Below, piece after piece: positions 31,678 through 32,574 of a DNA stretch of 32,574 nt. Location of the stretch: the NCBI GenBank assembly GCA_013791745.1, contig VMTH01000163.1:1-32574 (forward strand), given 5' to 3'. How positions within the stretch are numbered: the stretch's first letter is position 1; each line of letters starts with the position of its first letter. The notes under the pieces are model-generated. The model was given only the letters and a program-made list of their open reading frames with translations. It searched no databases and was not told the origin of the DNA. The stretch is from Candidatus Omnitrophota bacterium (GTDB lineage: Bacteria; CG03). Position numbers and translations under genes: made by a program.

Positions 31678-32574
31678 GTGCTGAAGATCAGTAAGGTGAC
31701 AGGCAGGCAGATTTTTGATTCAAGGGGAAATCCGACGGTGGAGGTGGATGTTCTGCTCTCCGACGGTTCATTCGGACGCGCGGCGGTGCCTTCGGGCGCC
31801 TCAACAGGCGTGCACGAGGCGCTGGAATTGCGTGACGGCGGAAAAGCATATAAAGGCAAGGGCGTTCTCAAGGCCGTGGCGAATGTGGCCAAAATCGCCA
31901 AACGCGTTAAGGGCATGAACGCTCTTGATCAGAGGAAGGTTGACGGAGCGATGATAGCGCTCGATGGCACTCCTAAAAAAAAGAAACTGGGCGCCAACGC
32001 CATACTCGGCGTGTCCATGGCCGTGTGCCGTGCGGCCGCCGCATCCAAAAAGCAGCCGCTCTATAAGCATTTAAGGTCGCTTTTTCCCGGAAAACTGAAA
32101 GGCTGGATAATCCCCGTTCCGTGCATGAACATACTCAACGGAGGCGCTCACGCCGACAACAATGTGGATGTGCAGGAATTTATGATAGCTCCCGTGGGCG
32201 GAAAAACTTTCAAAAAAAGAATGCAGATGGGTACCGAAGTCTATCACACACTCAAGAGCATCCTGAAAAAAGAAGGTCTTTCAACCTCCATCGGCGACGA
32301 GGGCGGATTCGCCCCGAACCTGAAAGAGAACGAAGACGCTCTCAGATTTATAACGCGCGCGATAAAAGAAGCCGGCTATAAGCCCGGCAGGGATGTGGCG
32401 ATAGTGCTTGATGTGGCGGCTTCCGAGATCTACAAGAACGGAAAATATGTCCTCGCCGGAGAAAAGCCGAAAAAAGTCCTCAGCGCGGAGGCTCTCATAG
32501 ACCTGTATGAAAGATGGGTGAAGAAATACGGCATCATCTCCATTGAGGACGGTTTTGCCGAAGACGACTGGGAC
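31678..32574 (+). CDS. eno: Enolase, 3' end outside the window
   Basis: Glycolytic enzyme that interconverts 2-phosphoglycerate and phosphoenolpyruvate. 299 of about 420-430 residues are visible and open to the window edge. The GTG at 31678 follows AGGAGG (31668-31673) at good spacing. N-terminal [15 protein letters not shown] and [16 protein letters not shown] are intact. The catalytic domain has the acid Glu208 in GDEGGFAPN, the metal ligand Asp in VLDVAASE, and the next metal ligand in [12 protein letters not shown] at the window edge. It begins 69 bases after batE; no strong promoter or terminator was found between them, so it may be read with the bat operon or separately. Confidence 0.96.
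   Translation, partial: MLKISKVTGRQIFDSRGNPTVEVDVLLSDGSFGRAAVPSGASTGVHEALELRDGGKAYKGKGVLKAVANVAKIAKRVKGMNALDQRKVDGAMIALDGTPKKKKLGANAILGVSMAVCRAAAASKKQPLYKHLRSLFPGKLKGWIIPVPCMNILNGGAHADNNVDVQEFMIAPVGGKTFKKRMQMGTEVYHTLKSILKKEGLSTSIGDEGGFAPNLKENEDALRFITRAIKEAGYKPGRDVAIVLDVAASEIYKNGKYVLAGEKPKKVLSAEALIDLYERWVKKYGIISIEDGFAEDDWD

Overview
The window is dense, single-stranded bacterial DNA. Every supported gene is on the + strand, most neighbours overlap by 1-26 bases or are separated by a few bases, and there is one tRNA. It suggests a Gram-negative (diderm) anaerobe outside the well-studied phyla. The evidence is a PorV-like outer-membrane protein next to a secreted protein with a T9SS-like C-terminus, a Bat (aerotolerance) operon, a ferredoxin-fused EtfA beside an acyl-CoA dehydrogenase, and a probably non-discriminating AspRS. 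A lineage near Elusimicrobiota or Omnitrophota is my guess; the sequence alone does not prove it.

Layout. (1) 1-3034: end of pgsA, then pgpA, aspS and a DUF192 gene; the first two are consecutive steps of phosphatidylglycerol synthesis. (2) 3055-4571: an HD-domain phosphohydrolase behind a strong sigma70-type promoter. (3) 4619-7473: a secreted protein with FlgD-like domains and a T9SS-like C-terminus, overlapping a PorV-family gene. (4) 7530-7645: a near-consensus promoter and an initiator tRNA with an A1.C72 mismatch. (5) 7714-10875: acyl-CoA dehydrogenase, etfB and ferredoxin-etfA, a possible electron-bifurcating dehydrogenase. (6) 10875-14475: a translationally coupled run of MltD-like lytic transglycosylase, metallo-beta-lactamase hydrolase and a pabB-pabC fusion. 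(7) 14554-21268: ilvC-psd-pssA-leuA-leuC-leuD-leuB, leucine biosynthesis with phosphatidylethanolamine synthesis embedded in it. (8) 21286-23407: a YefM/RelE-type toxin-antitoxin pair with a TGTACA operator, then an AT-rich patch with a secreted propeller-like gene split by a shift at an A9 tract and a truncated M23 peptidase. (9) 23606-31608: a full Bat operon (moxR, DUF58, a BatD-like membrane protein, batA, batB-batC fusion, batD, batE). (10) 31678-end: enolase, cut by the window edge.

The most unusual signals are small. A 120-base palindromic element (exactly 40 codons, 19-bp arms that pair completely once G.U is allowed) lies in frame inside the 5' end of batD. Another repeat-like motif sits in frame in the signal-peptide region of the next gene, batE, and a third REP-like motif supplies the stop codon of pabBC. 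Together these suggest palindromic elements being tolerated, and translated, in genes. Other points are the acidic, NADH-type cofactor loop of IlvC, the reversed initiator-tRNA mismatch, and the A9 tract that separates two halves of what reads as one gene.

No rRNA, CRISPR array, integrase, full insertion sequence or phage gene was seen. No gene-free stretch exceeds about 300 bases.
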